From NCBI GenBank assembly GCA_005881895.1, contig VBCG01000005.1, positions 2,595-41,233 on the forward strand: 38,639 nucleotides of DNA. Reading direction: 5' to 3'. The stretch's first letter is position 1. Every line of letters starts with the position of its first letter. Below the pieces are notes generated by a model, which had not been told where the DNA came from, made no database searches, and was given only the letters and a program-made list of their open reading frames with translations. This document shows, in pieces, positions 15,923-24,311 of the stretch. Origin of the DNA: Betaproteobacteria bacterium (lineage in GTDB: Bacteria; Pseudomonadota; Gammaproteobacteria; Burkholderiales; Casimicrobiaceae). A program made the translations under genes and the position numbers.

Positions 15923-18289
15923 ATGGGCGCAATCGAGTCAGGATTCATCGGCCAATCGGTCCGGCGCAAGGAAGACGCGCGCTTCCTGCTGGGCGCCGGC
16001 CAATACACCGACGACGTCACGTTGCCGAACCAGACGCACGCGTATTTCCTTCGCTCGCCGCACGCGCACGCGAAGATCCGCGGCATCGACACGGGCAAGG
16101 CGAAGAAAGCGCCGGGCGTCATCGCCGTTTATACGAGCGCCGACCTCGAAGGCGTGAACGGGCTGCCTTGCGGTTGGCTCATCACCGACGTGGACGGCAC
16201 GCCGATGAAGGAGCCGCCTCATCCTGTGCTCGCAAAAGGCAAAGCTCGTTACGTCGGCGACCACGTCGCGCTCGTCATCGCGGAGACGCAGAACCAAGCG
16301 AAAGACGCGGCCGAGCTGATCGACGTCGATTACGAAGTGCTGCCGGCGGTCGTGAATGTCGTCGACGCGTTGAAGCCGGGCGCGCCGCAGATCCATGACG
16401 AGGCACCCGGCAACAAGTGCTACACGTGGGCAATCGGCGACAAGAGTGCGGTCGATGCGGCGTTCGCGAAGGCGGCGCACGTGACCAAGCTCGACATCGT
16501 CAACAATCGCCTCGTGCCGAATGCGATCGAGCCACGCGCGGCGGTCGCAACGTACAGCCGCGCCGACGATAGCTATACGCTTTACGTCGCGAATCAGAAT
16601 CCCCACGTCGAGCGCTTGCTGATGACGGCGTTCGTGCTGGGCCTTCCCGAGCACAAGGTTCGCGTCATCGCGCCCGACGTCGGCGGCGGTTTCGGCTCGA
16701 AGATTTATCTCTATGCCGAGGAAACGGCGATGGTGTGGGCGTCGAAACGCGTGAACCGGCCGATCAAGTGGGCGGCCGAGCGCAGCGAATCGTTTCTCTC
16801 CGATGCGCATGGCCGCGATCACGTGACGCATGCGGAGCTGGCACTCGACAAGGACGGCAAGTTTCTCGCGTTACGCGTCCACACGACGGCGAACATGGGC
16901 GCGTACCTGTCGACGTTCGCGTCATGCATTCCGACCATTCTTTACGCGACGCTATTGGCCGGCCAGTACACGACGCCCGTTGTCTATTGCGAGGTGACGG
17001 CGGCTTTCACGAACACCGCGCCGGTCGACGCCTATCGCGGAGCCGGTCGTCCCGAAGCGACGTACGTGATCGAGCGGATCGTTCACCAGGCCGGCGCCGA
17101 AATGGGTATTCCGCAAGACGAAATCCGCCGGCGCAATTTCATTCGCACGTTTCCGTATCAGACGCCCGTGGCGCTGCTGTACGACACCGGCGGGTACGAC
17201 GCCTGCCTCGACGAGGCGATGCGGATCGCCGATGTCAAAGGGTTTGCGGCGCGCAAATCCGACGCCGCGAAACGCGGCAAGCTCCGTGGGTTGGGCTACG
17301 CAGCGTATATCGAAGCCTGCGGAATCGCGCCGTCCAACGTCGCGGGCTCGCTCGGCGCGCGCGCCGGATTGTTCGAGGCCGGCGAAGTGCGCGTCCATCC
17401 GACCGGCAGCGTGACGGTCTTTACCGGCTCGCACAGTCATGGCCAGGGCCATGAGACGACCTTCGCCCAAGTCGTCGCCACGCGCCTCGGTATCCCGATC
17501 GAAAACGTCGACGTCGTCCACGGCGATACGGGACGCGTCCTGTTCGGCATGGGCACGTACGGCTCGCGGTCGCTGGCCGTCGGCGGAACGGCCATCGTGA
17601 AGGCGCTCGACAAGGTCATTGCAAAGGGCAAGAAGATCGCCGCCCATCTGCTCGAAGCCGCAGAATCCGACATCGAATTCAAAGACGGCAAATTCACCGT
17701 TGCAGGGACGGATCGCAGCAAGGCGTTCGGCGAGATCTCGCTCGCGGCGTACGTGCCGCACAACTATCCGCTGGACAAGCTCGAGCCCGGCTTGAACGAG
17801 ACGGCGTTCTACGATCCGACCAACTTCACGTTTCCCGCTGGCACACACATCTGCGAAGTGGAGGTCGATCCCGACACGGGTGTCGTGTCGATCGTCAGTT
17901 TCAGCGCGTGCGACGACTTCGGCAACATCATCAACCCAATGATCGTCGAGGGCCAAGTGCATGGCGGGTTGTGCCAGGGGATCGGGCAGGCGATGCTCGA
18001 GCATTGCATCTACGACAGTGAAAGCGGGCAACTGCTGACCGGCAGCCTGATGGATTACGCATTGCCGCGCGCGGACGACGTTCCATCGTTCAAAGTGGAA
18101 ACGAAAGTGACGCCGTGCACGCACAATCCGCTTGGCGCAAAAGGGTGTGGCGAAGCGGGAGCGATCGGCTCTCCGCCCGCGCTGATGAATGCGGTGATGG
18201 ACGCACTGTCGAGCGTCGGGGTCACGCATCTCGATATGCCGGCATCGCCGCATCGCGTGTGGCAGGCGATTCAAAGTGCTCGGGCTTAA
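15923..18289 (+). CDS. coxL: Molybdenum hydroxylase large subunit, CoxL form II type
   Basis: A 788-residue molybdopterin-cytosine-dinucleotide subunit of the xanthine oxidase family. The start ATG 15923 is chosen because the upstream extension overlaps coxS in another frame. The active-site loop reads AYRGAGR at 370-376. True form I CO dehydrogenases have AYxCSFR with the copper-binding Cys, so this is form II or another aldehyde/heterocycle hydroxylase. Other family marks are DVGGGFGSK (about 252-260), [10 protein letters not shown] and the catalytic Glu in [10 protein letters not shown] near the C-terminus. It assembles with the adjacent S and M subunits in the cytoplasm. CO, aldehydes and N-heterocycles are all possible substrates, with aldehyde or heterocycle oxidation more likely than CO. 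Confidence 0.93.
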   Translation: MGAIESGFIGQSVRRKEDARFLLGAGQYTDDVTLPNQTHAYFLRSPHAHAKIRGIDTGKAKKAPGVIAVYTSADLEGVNGLPCGWLITDVDGTPMKEPPHPVLAKGKARYVGDHVALVIAETQNQAKDAAELIDVDYEVLPAVVNVVDALKPGAPQIHDEAPGNKCYTWAIGDKSAVDAAFAKAAHVTKLDIVNNRLVPNAIEPRAAVATYSRADDSYTLYVANQNPHVERLLMTAFVLGLPEHKVRVIAPDVGGGFGSKIYLYAEETAMVWASKRVNRPIKWAAERSESFLSDAHGRDHVTHAELALDKDGKFLALRVHTTANMGAYLSTFASCIPTILYATLLAGQYTTPVVYCEVTAAFTNTAPVDAYRGAGRPEATYVIERIVHQAGAEMGIPQDEIRRRNFIRTFPYQTPVALLYDTGGYDACLDEAMRIADVKGFAARKSDAAKRGKLRGLGYAAYIEACGIAPSNVAGSLGARAGLFEAGEVRVHPTGSVTVFTGSHSHGQGHETTFAQVVATRLGIPIENVDVVHGDTGRVLFGMGTYGSRSLAVGGTAIVKALDKVIAKGKKIAAHLLEAAESDIEFKDGKFTVAGTDRSKAFGEISLAAYVPHNYPLDKLEPGLNETAFYDPTNFTFPAGTHICEVEVDPDTGVVSIVSFSACDDFGNIINPMIVEGQVHGGLCQGIGQAMLEHCIYDSESGQLLTGSLMDYALPRADDVPSFKVETKVTPCTHNPLGAKGCGEAGAIGSPPALMNAVMDALSSVGVTHLDMPASPHRVWQAIQSARA

Positions 18290-18300
18290 GGAGCATCACT

Positions 18301-19095
18301 ATGTACACGTTCGAATACCAACTTCCGAAAACGCTCGCCGACGCTGCAAAGGCGCTTGCGAGCACGGGCGGCAAGCCGCTCGCAGGCGGGCAAAGTCTTG
18401 TCGCAGCGATGAAGCTTCGACTTGCACAACCCGGCACGCTCGTCGACCTTCGCGGCATTTCCGAATTGGCCGGCATTCGCAAAGAAGGTGACGCCCTCGT
18501 GATCGGCGCGATGACGCGGCATGCCGACGTGGCCAACTCGGCGGTGGTGAAGGGCGCGATCCCGGCGCTCGCCGTGCTTGCCGACGGCATCGGCGATCGT
18601 CAAGTGCGCAACATGGGCACGCTCGGCGGCTCGATCGCCAACAATGATCCTGCCGCGGATTGGCCCGCTGCGGTTGTTGCGTGCAACGCGACGGTCCAGA
18701 CGAACAAGCGCAAGATCGCCGCCGGCGATTTCTTCAAGGGCATGTACGAAACGGCGCTTGGAGCGGACGAGATCATCACGGCGGTTTCGTTTCCGATCCC
18801 GAAAAAGGCGGCGTACGCGAAGTTTCCCAATCCAGCATCGCGATTCGCGCTGGTGGGCGTTTTTGTCGCGCAGTTGGCGGACGGCAGCGTGCGCGCCGCT
18901 GTGACAGGGGCCGCGCCTGCGGTATTTCGCGCCGCGCCGATCGAAACCGCGCTCGCGAAAAGTTTCACGCCCGATGCAGCGAAAGCGGTCAAGGTCGACG
19001 CGAAGGGATTGAACAACGATCTGCATGGCTCCGCAGCCTATCGCGCTCATCTCGTCTCGGTCATGGCGGGCAGAGCAGTGGCGGCGGCTGGATGA
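18301..19095 (+). CDS. coxM: Molybdenum hydroxylase medium (FAD) subunit, CoxM-like
   Basis: A 264-residue FAD-binding subunit of the CO dehydrogenase/xanthine oxidase family. The AAGGAG ribosome site overlaps the coxL stop, and the ATG is at 18301. FAD motifs are AGGQSLV (about 32-38) and the NMGTLGGSIANNDPAADWPA segment (about 104-123). It takes electrons from the CoxS clusters to an outside acceptor. It closes the three-subunit structural set, here in the order S-L-M, whereas the classical Oligotropha order is M-S-L. A strong hairpin follows 36 nt downstream. Confidence 0.92.
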   Translation: MYTFEYQLPKTLADAAKALASTGGKPLAGGQSLVAAMKLRLAQPGTLVDLRGISELAGIRKEGDALVIGAMTRHADVANSAVVKGAIPALAVLADGIGDRQVRNMGTLGGSIANNDPAADWPAAVVACNATVQTNKRKIAAGDFFKGMYETALGADEIITAVSFPIPKKAAYAKFPNPASRFALVGVFVAQLADGSVRAAVTGAAPAVFRAAPIETALAKSFTPDAAKAVKVDAKGLNNDLHGSAAYRAHLVSVMAGRAVAAAG

Positions 19096-19131
19096 CACGA
19101 TAAAGGCCTTCGCTCCGGTCGATGTATTCTG

Positions 19132-19168
19132 TCGGGCGGCGGACATAAATCCGCCGCCCGATTCTTTT
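19132..19168 (+). terminator. Strong hairpin between coxM and coxD
   Basis: TCGGGCGGCGGA (19132-19143) pairs perfectly with TCCGCCGCCCGA (19150-19161) across the loop CATAAA, followed by TTCTTTT. It resembles a terminator with a weak T-tract. It ends 2 nt before the coxD ATG, occupying the place of a ribosome site. Confidence 0.75.
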
Positions 19169-19170
19169 CG

Positions 19171-20088
19171 ATGAAGCCTTCAGCGCATCCCGCCACCGTC
19201 GACGCGACGCTCGAACTGCTCGAGCGACAGGATTACATTGCCGATCGCCGTCTTGCGACCGCGGTGTTCCTGTCATTGAACATGGCGCGGCCGCTTTTTC
19301 TCGAGGGCGAAGCGGGTGTGGGCAAAACCGAGATCGCAAAAGTGCTTGCCACCGGACTCCGGCGTCGTCTCGTGCGCCTTCAATGCTATGAGGGGCTCGA
19401 CACTGCCGCGGCCGTTTACGAGTGGAACTATCCGCGGCAGATGATCGAGATACGGCTGGCGGAAGCCGCCGGCGGCGTCGAGCGGAGCGAGCTCGCGCAC
19501 GACATTTTCACAACCCGTTTTCTGCTGAAGCGCCCACTGCTGCAAGCGCTCGCGCCGGAGGACGGTGTCGCGCCCGTTCTGTTGATCGACGAGCTCGATC
19601 GCACCGACGAGCCGTTCGAAGCGTATCTGCTCGAAGTGCTGTCCGAATACCAGGTCACGATTCCCGAGCTCGGCCCCATTCGAGCGCAGCAGCCGCCGAT
19701 CGTGGTGATCACGTCGAACCGTACCCGAGAGATTCACGACGCCATCAAGCGGCGCTGTCTCTATCACTGGGTCGATTATCCGGATGCGCGTCGCGAGCTG
19801 GCGATCGTTCGGCGCAAGTGTCCGCGGGCCGCTGAATCGCTCGCGCGCGAAATCGTCGCATTCACTCAGCGGCTCCGCTCGATGGATCTGTTCAAGGCGC
19901 CGGGCATCGCCGAAACGCTGGATTGGGCCGAAGCGTTGCTGGCGCTCGACCGTATCGCGCTCGATCCGCAGACGGTCGCCGACACGCTGGGCGTGCTGCT
20001 CAAGTATCAGGACGATCTGGCGCAACTCGGCCCCGATGTCGCGGCGACGCTCGTCGTGGAGGCGAAGGCGGAGGGCATTCGCCTGTGA
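19171..20088 (+). CDS. coxD: MoxR-type AAA+ ATPase, CoxD-like
   Basis: A 305-residue AAA+ ATPase of the MoxR family, with Walker A GEAGVGKT at 46-53 and Walker B VLLIDELD at 135-142. A sensor-type TSNRTRE element and an arginine-rich ALR/KRRC segment follow. In Oligotropha, CoxD unfolds or remodels apo-CO dehydrogenase so that the active-site sulfur and copper can be installed. Here a role in maturation of the adjacent molybdenum hydroxylase is likely. It pairs with the downstream VWA protein, whose GTG overlaps the coxD stop by 4 nt. No ribosome site is visible; the upstream hairpin reaches almost to the ATG. Confidence 0.9.
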   Translation: MKPSAHPATVDATLELLERQDYIADRRLATAVFLSLNMARPLFLEGEAGVGKTEIAKVLATGLRRRLVRLQCYEGLDTAAAVYEWNYPRQMIEIRLAEAAGGVERSELAHDIFTTRFLLKRPLLQALAPEDGVAPVLLIDELDRTDEPFEAYLLEVLSEYQVTIPELGPIRAQQPPIVVITSNRTREIHDAIKRRCLYHWVDYPDARRELAIVRRKCPRAAESLAREIVAFTQRLRSMDLFKAPGIAETLDWAEALLALDRIALDPQTVADTLGVLLKYQDDLAQLGPDVAATLVVEAKAEGIRL

Positions 20089-21326
20089 CGCCGGATCCGG
20101 CGTCCCGGGGCGCCGCATTGACGATTCCGTTCGTGGTCAACGGTCGTCTGGTCGAAAACATCGTCCACTTTGTCCGCATTCTTCGTGCGGCGGGATTGCC
20201 CGTGGGACCGGCGCGCGTGCTCGACGCACTGGCCGCCGTGCAATCGGTCGGCATCGACCATCGCACCGATTTTCGTGCCGCGCTATGTTCGGTGCTCGTG
20301 TCGCGGCGCGATCATCTGCCGCTGTTCGAGCAGGCGTTCGACGTGTTCTGGCGCGATCCGAAACTGCTCGAGAGAATGATTGCCGCGCTTTTACCGAAAG
20401 TGCATGGCCGGCTCGGTGATGTCCAAACGCCGCAAATGCCGGCACGGCTCGCGCAGGCGCTGATCCAGTCCCCGAAGCCTCTCGATCATTCGGAAACGCG
20501 GGAAATCGAATTCGATGCGGCGTTCACATTTTCCGCGCGTGAAGTGCTGCAGAAAAAAGACTTCGCGACAATGACGCCGGAGGAGTTGATCGAAGTGAGG
20601 CAAATGCTCGCGGGGCTCACGCTGCCGCTACCGGAAATCGCCGTCCGTCGTACGTGCGCTGCGACACGTGGTCACGCCATCGACTTGCGCGCGACGATGC
20701 GCGGCATGGTGGGCGCTGCTGGCGCCGTTGCACCCCTTCGCTATCGCGCCAGACGTCAGCGAACGCCGCCGCTCGTCGTGTTGTGCGACATATCGGGCTC
20801 GATGGATCGCTACGCGCGAATGCTGCTGCATTTTTTGCATGCGATCACCAATGACCGTCACCGCGTGCATGCGCTCGTCTTCGGCACGCGGCTCACGAAC
20901 ATCACGCGCCACTTGAAGCACCGCGATGTGGATGTCGCGCTCGCCCATGTGACCGCAGCGGTGGCTGATTGGGCGGGAGGCACCCGCATCGGTGCGTCGT
21001 TGGCGGAGTTCAATCGCCGGTGGTCGCGCCGCCTGTTGGGCCAGAGCGCGGTTGTCCTGTTGATCAGCGACGGCCTGGACGCGGACGCAGGACAGGGACT
21101 TGCATTCGAAATGGAACGGCTCGCGAAATCGTGCGCGCGCTTGGTCTGGTTGAATCCTTTGCTGCGCTATTCAGGCTTCGAGGCGCGGCCGGCCGGGATC
21201 CGCGCGATGCTGCCGCATGTCGACGATTTTCTGCCGGTCCATAACCTGGCATCGCTGAGGGACCTTGCAGTGGCGCTCCGCGCCAAGCCACACCGTGACG
21301 AGTCGATGTTCCCGCAAGCGGCCTGA
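20085..21326 (+). CDS. coxE: VWA-domain protein, CoxE-like
   Basis: A 413-residue protein with a C-terminal von Willebrand A domain. The MIDAS motif DISGS begins at Asp235 (LCDISGSMDRYARM), and the SDGLDAD segment downstream completes the metal site. The start GTG 20085 overlaps the coxD stop in a GTGA arrangement; the open frame extends further upstream only inside coxD. MoxR ATPases and VWA partners form chaperone pairs, and CoxD/CoxE act together in CO dehydrogenase maturation. The protein is cytoplasmic, with no signal peptide. The N-terminal half is the usual CoxE region (DUF58-like VWA architecture is absent). Confidence 0.9.
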   Translation: MTPDPASRGAALTIPFVVNGRLVENIVHFVRILRAAGLPVGPARVLDALAAVQSVGIDHRTDFRAALCSVLVSRRDHLPLFEQAFDVFWRDPKLLERMIAALLPKVHGRLGDVQTPQMPARLAQALIQSPKPLDHSETREIEFDAAFTFSAREVLQKKDFATMTPEELIEVRQMLAGLTLPLPEIAVRRTCAATRGHAIDLRATMRGMVGAAGAVAPLRYRARRQRTPPLVVLCDISGSMDRYARMLLHFLHAITNDRHRVHALVFGTRLTNITRHLKHRDVDVALAHVTAAVADWAGGTRIGASLAEFNRRWSRRLLGQSAVVLLISDGLDADAGQGLAFEMERLAKSCARLVWLNPLLRYSGFEARPAGIRAMLPHVDDFLPVHNLASLRDLAVALRAKPHRDESMFPQAA

Positions 21327-21356
21327 CCAAATCAAAAGCGCTAGCCGAACGTTCGG

Positions 21357-21596
21357 TCAGCCCCCGAGGTCGAAGCTAACGCGACCGCGACCGGCACGGG
21401 CAATTCGCTCCAGCTCCACCGCCGGGCGCACGCTTGCGCGACGCAGCGTCATCGAGGCGCCCATCTTTCCGGCCGCTTCAGCGAGGATCAACAGATCAGC
21501 AACGGGCAATCCGGCATCGACGGTCACGCTACCCTTTGCGTTCAAAAGCGTCAGCGCGGTCCGCGCAAGCGGCGTTTGCGGAGCAGTGCTCATCAT
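21357..21596 (-). CDS. Small hypothetical protein within the cox cluster
   Basis: A 79-residue open frame on the minus strand between coxE and coxG, starting with two adjacent ATGs (21596 and 21593). It has no coding rival on the plus strand and fills the gap exactly, so it is probably a real gene. The sequence is mixed helix and strand: a SVTVDAGLPVADLLILAEAAG segment, then MTLRRASV, PAVELERIARAG and a RVSFDL end. It has no signal peptide, membrane segment or cysteine. I do not recognise a family. Its opposite orientation splits the accessory genes, and its 55-nt upstream gap is shared with the coxG start as a divergent promoter region. Confidence 0.6.
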   Translation of the reverse strand: MMSTAPQTPLARTALTLLNAKGSVTVDAGLPVADLLILAEAAGKMGASMTLRRASVRPAVELERIARAGRGRVSFDLGG

Positions 21597-21652
21597 TTAG
21601 AGTAGCATAAAGCGCCGGTGGAATTCTTGCCCCGGACGAAGGGATTTACGCT

Positions 21653-22225
21653 ATGGAAATGTCGAGCATACGCGTCGTGCATGCGGCTCCGGATGCGGTC
21701 TGGAATGCCCTCAACGATCCATCGGTGCTCAAGGATTGCATCCCGGGTTGCGAGTCGCTCGAACGCTTATCGGACAGCGAATGGCGCGCGATCGTAGCGG
21801 CTAAAGTAGGACCGGTGTCAGCGCGCTTCAACGGCACGATGCGAATCATCGATCCGACACCGCCCACGGGGTACACGTTGAAATTCGAAGGGCAGGGTGG
21901 CGCCGCGGGATTTGCGAGCGGCGAAGCGAAAGTTTCACTTGCCACGTCGAACGGCGGCGATACGGCGCTGTCCTACACGGCGAAAGCCAATGTGGGTGGC
22001 AAGCTCGCACAAATTGGTTCGCGTTTGATCGATGGCGCTGCAGCCAAAATGGCCGACGATTTTTTCGCACGCTTCGCCGAGCGCGTCGCACCGCAAGAGG
22101 TCGCAGCGGGCCAGGCAACGACGCCGATGGTAGCGGAGACCGCACGCAGTCATTGGGTGCGCTACATCGCACTGGCGGCGATTGTGATCATCATCATCGT
22201 GCTGGCGATTCGTGGATTCAAATAA
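21653..22225 (+). CDS. coxG: CoxG-like SRPBCC protein with C-terminal membrane anchor
   Basis: A 190-residue protein with an SRPBCC (START-like) fold in residues 1-145. The fold shows SSIRVVHAAPDAVWNALNDP and CIPGCESLE, both typical of CoxG. A charged linker leads to a single C-terminal hydrophobic helix (about 170-187, ALAAIVIIIIVLAI) ending in RGFK. CoxG of Oligotropha anchors CO dehydrogenase to the cytoplasmic membrane. The same tail-anchor architecture here predicts that this molybdenum hydroxylase is held at the membrane, close to the quinone pool. The xdhC-type gene follows after 15 nt. Confidence 0.88.
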   Translation: MEMSSIRVVHAAPDAVWNALNDPSVLKDCIPGCESLERLSDSEWRAIVAAKVGPVSARFNGTMRIIDPTPPTGYTLKFEGQGGAAGFASGEAKVSLATSNGGDTALSYTAKANVGGKLAQIGSRLIDGAAAKMADDFFARFAERVAPQEVAAGQATTPMVAETARSHWVRYIALAAIVIIIIVLAIRGFK

Positions 22226-22240
22226 CGCAACGAGGCAACA

Positions 22241-23254
22241 ATGGACAGTGTCGATCTCGAAGTGCTGAAACGCAGCGCCGAATGGATAGACGACGGCAGG
22301 CGCGTGCTGCTCGTGACGGTCGTGAAAACCTGGGGCAGCTCGCCGCGTCCCGAGGGCGCGATGCTGGCGGTGCGCGAAGACGGTCTCGTCGTCGGATCGG
22401 TTTCGGGCGGCTGCATTGAGGACGACATCGTCGATCGGACGCGGCGCGACGGACAGAAGGCCACGCGCTGCGAAGTTGTCACCTACGGCATCACCGCGGA
22501 CGAAGCGCGTCGCTTCGGGTTGCCTTGCGGCGGCACGATTCAGCTCGTGCTGGAACCGCTGACGCGCGAATCGGGAATTCGTGCACTGTTGCGCGAAGTA
22601 GAGGCCGGGCATCTGGTTACGCGGCGCCTCGAGCTTGCATCGGGGTTCGCCACGCTGCATCCGGCGCAAGCCGTCGACGGCCTTACCTTCGACGGCAAGA
22701 CGCTGACGACGATTCACGGCCCGCGCTATCGGATGCTCGTCATCGGCGCATCGCAGCTGTCCAAGTATCTGGCGCAGATCGCCGTCGGTCTCGACTATCA
22801 AGTGACGATCTGCGATCCGCGCGAAGAGTATACGGAGACATGGGACATTCCGGGTGTCAAGCTCGTTCGGACAATGCCCGACGACACGGTCAAAGCGATG
22901 AAGCTCGACGAGCGTTGCGCCGTCGTCGCGCTGACGCACGACCCCAAGCTCGACGATCTCGCGCTGATGGAAGCGTTGAAATCGCCGGCGTTCTACGTCG
23001 GCGCACTGGGATCGCGCGCGAACAACGCGAAACGCCGTGAGCGGCTGCGCGAATTCGATGTCTCGGAAGAGGAGATCGCGCGTCTGCACGGACCCATCGG
23101 CCTGTACATCGCCAGTCGCACTCCGCCCGAAATCGCGGTTTCGATACTTGCGGAGATCACCGCGATCAAGAACGGTGTCGGGCAGGATGAAATTCTGCCG
23201 GTCGCCGTCGCCAAGGAAAAGCACGGCGCATCGGTTGCATGCGCGACGAGCTAG
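22241..23254 (+). CDS. XdhC/CoxF-family molybdenum cofactor insertion protein
   Basis: A 337-residue protein with both XdhC domains. The N-terminal part has WGSSPRPEGAMLAV and GSVSGGCIEDDIV (about 29-65), and the C-terminal Rossmann domain has RMLVIGASQLSKYLA, DPREEY and YVGALGSRANNAKR. XdhC binds molybdenum cofactor and supports its sulfuration before insertion into xanthine-oxidase-family enzymes; CoxF and CoxI are the equivalents in CO dehydrogenase clusters. It is the last maturation gene of the cluster, 15 nt after coxG and 15 nt before the LuxR gene. I give no symbol because coxF and coxI cannot be told apart here. Confidence 0.9.
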   Translation: MDSVDLEVLKRSAEWIDDGRRVLLVTVVKTWGSSPRPEGAMLAVREDGLVVGSVSGGCIEDDIVDRTRRDGQKATRCEVVTYGITADEARRFGLPCGGTIQLVLEPLTRESGIRALLREVEAGHLVTRRLELASGFATLHPAQAVDGLTFDGKTLTTIHGPRYRMLVIGASQLSKYLAQIAVGLDYQVTICDPREEYTETWDIPGVKLVRTMPDDTVKAMKLDERCAVVALTHDPKLDDLALMEALKSPAFYVGALGSRANNAKRRERLREFDVSEEEIARLHGPIGLYIASRTPPEIAVSILAEITAIKNGVGQDEILPVAVAKEKHGASVACATS

Positions 23255-23269
23255 TGTGAACAGGCCCTA

Positions 23270-24301
23270 ATGAAACGCCTGGCGCTCGAGGGCACATATG
23301 AGACCCACGCGCAGTTCGCGCGCGCAGGCGTTATCGCCCTTTCGTCAGCCATCGGGTCCGATCTGACGACGCTGTCGGTTTGCAATTTGCGAACCGGACG
23401 GCGGCGGGTTTTGAGCGATCCTCCCAACGCGTTGTCCAACGCCGACATCGCTGCGTTCAACCGATATTTTCATTCACATCCGCTCGTGCGCTACCACGCG
23501 GCGCATCAGGACGGCGGCGCGCATCGCATTTCGGACTCGCTTCCTACGCGGGCGTTTCGCCGCACGCCGTTGTATGGCGAGTACTACCAACGCATCGGGA
23601 TCGCGCACGCGATCGCCGTTCCGCTCCATGTTGACGACCGCACGTTGGTCAGCTTCGTGCTCAATCGAACGCATCGCGATTTCAATGACCGCGAGCGCGC
23701 GGACCTCGACATCGTCCGCACGCCGCTTGCGCTCGCCTACCGCCATGTCACGCTGCTTGCCGACGCTCGCCGAACGATCGCGCGCTATCGGCAATGGGTC
23801 GAGACCGAAGGTTGGGCCGAGGTGAACGTGGGAAAAGGGTTCAAGATCTTGGCGGCGTCACGTCGCGGATGCGCGTTATTGGCGGCGGTCTGCCCGGGTG
23901 CTCGGCCAAGGGTGGGCGGTGCGCTGCCCACCGCAATCGAGGACTGGCTACGGCGCGCCGACCGCGGCTCTCGTGAATTCGCGTCCTCCCGGTTGCCCGA
24001 GGGTGCGCCGGTCGTTGCGCTGCACGCAATGCGTGGCGCGATGGGCAAATGGTTGCTTTATTTGCGCGAAGACGCCGATGCGTGTCGGCGCGAGACGTTG
24101 GACAACGAGTTGCCGCTGACGCCGCGCGAGCACGAAATCCTGCATTGGGTTGCCAGCGGGAAAAGCGACGCGCAAGTCGCGAGCATTGTCGGCGCCAGCG
24201 TTCGCACGGTTCAGAAGCATCTCGAGCACGTCTACGCGAAGCTTGGCGTGGAAAGCCGCACGGCGGCAGCGATGCGAATCGTTCGCGCTGCCTTGCGTTA
24301 A
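23270..24301 (+). CDS. LuxR-type transcriptional regulator with GAF-like sensor region
   Basis: A 343-residue regulator. The C-terminal LuxR helix-turn-helix lies at about 278-340 (LTPREHEILHWVASGKSDAQVA...VRTVQKHLEHVYAKLGVESR). The N-terminal 170 residues, with PLYGEYYQRIGIAHAIAVPL and FNDRERADLDI, look like a GAF-type sensory domain often found in LuxR proteins near oxidoreductase genes. There is no receiver domain or autoinducer domain. It starts 15 nt after the xdhC-type gene on the same strand, so it is probably co-transcribed with the cluster and may autoregulate it. The signal sensed is unknown. Confidence 0.88.
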   Translation: MKRLALEGTYETHAQFARAGVIALSSAIGSDLTTLSVCNLRTGRRRVLSDPPNALSNADIAAFNRYFHSHPLVRYHAAHQDGGAHRISDSLPTRAFRRTPLYGEYYQRIGIAHAIAVPLHVDDRTLVSFVLNRTHRDFNDRERADLDIVRTPLALAYRHVTLLADARRTIARYRQWVETEGWAEVNVGKGFKILAASRRGCALLAAVCPGARPRVGGALPTAIEDWLRRADRGSREFASSRLPEGAPVVALHAMRGAMGKWLLYLREDADACRRETLDNELPLTPREHEILHWVASGKSDAQVASIVGASVRTVQKHLEHVYAKLGVESRTAAAMRIVRAALR

Positions 24302-24311
24302 CTGCGCACGG

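Noticed and set aside
15923-18289. True (form I) CO dehydrogenase
   Set aside because: The active loop is AYRGAGR, not AYxCSFR, and the copper-binding Cys is absent.
21345-21356. CCGAACGTTCGG palindrome between coxE and the small minus-strand gene
   Set aside because: Only 12 bp with no loop and no T-tract; too short to call a terminator or operator.
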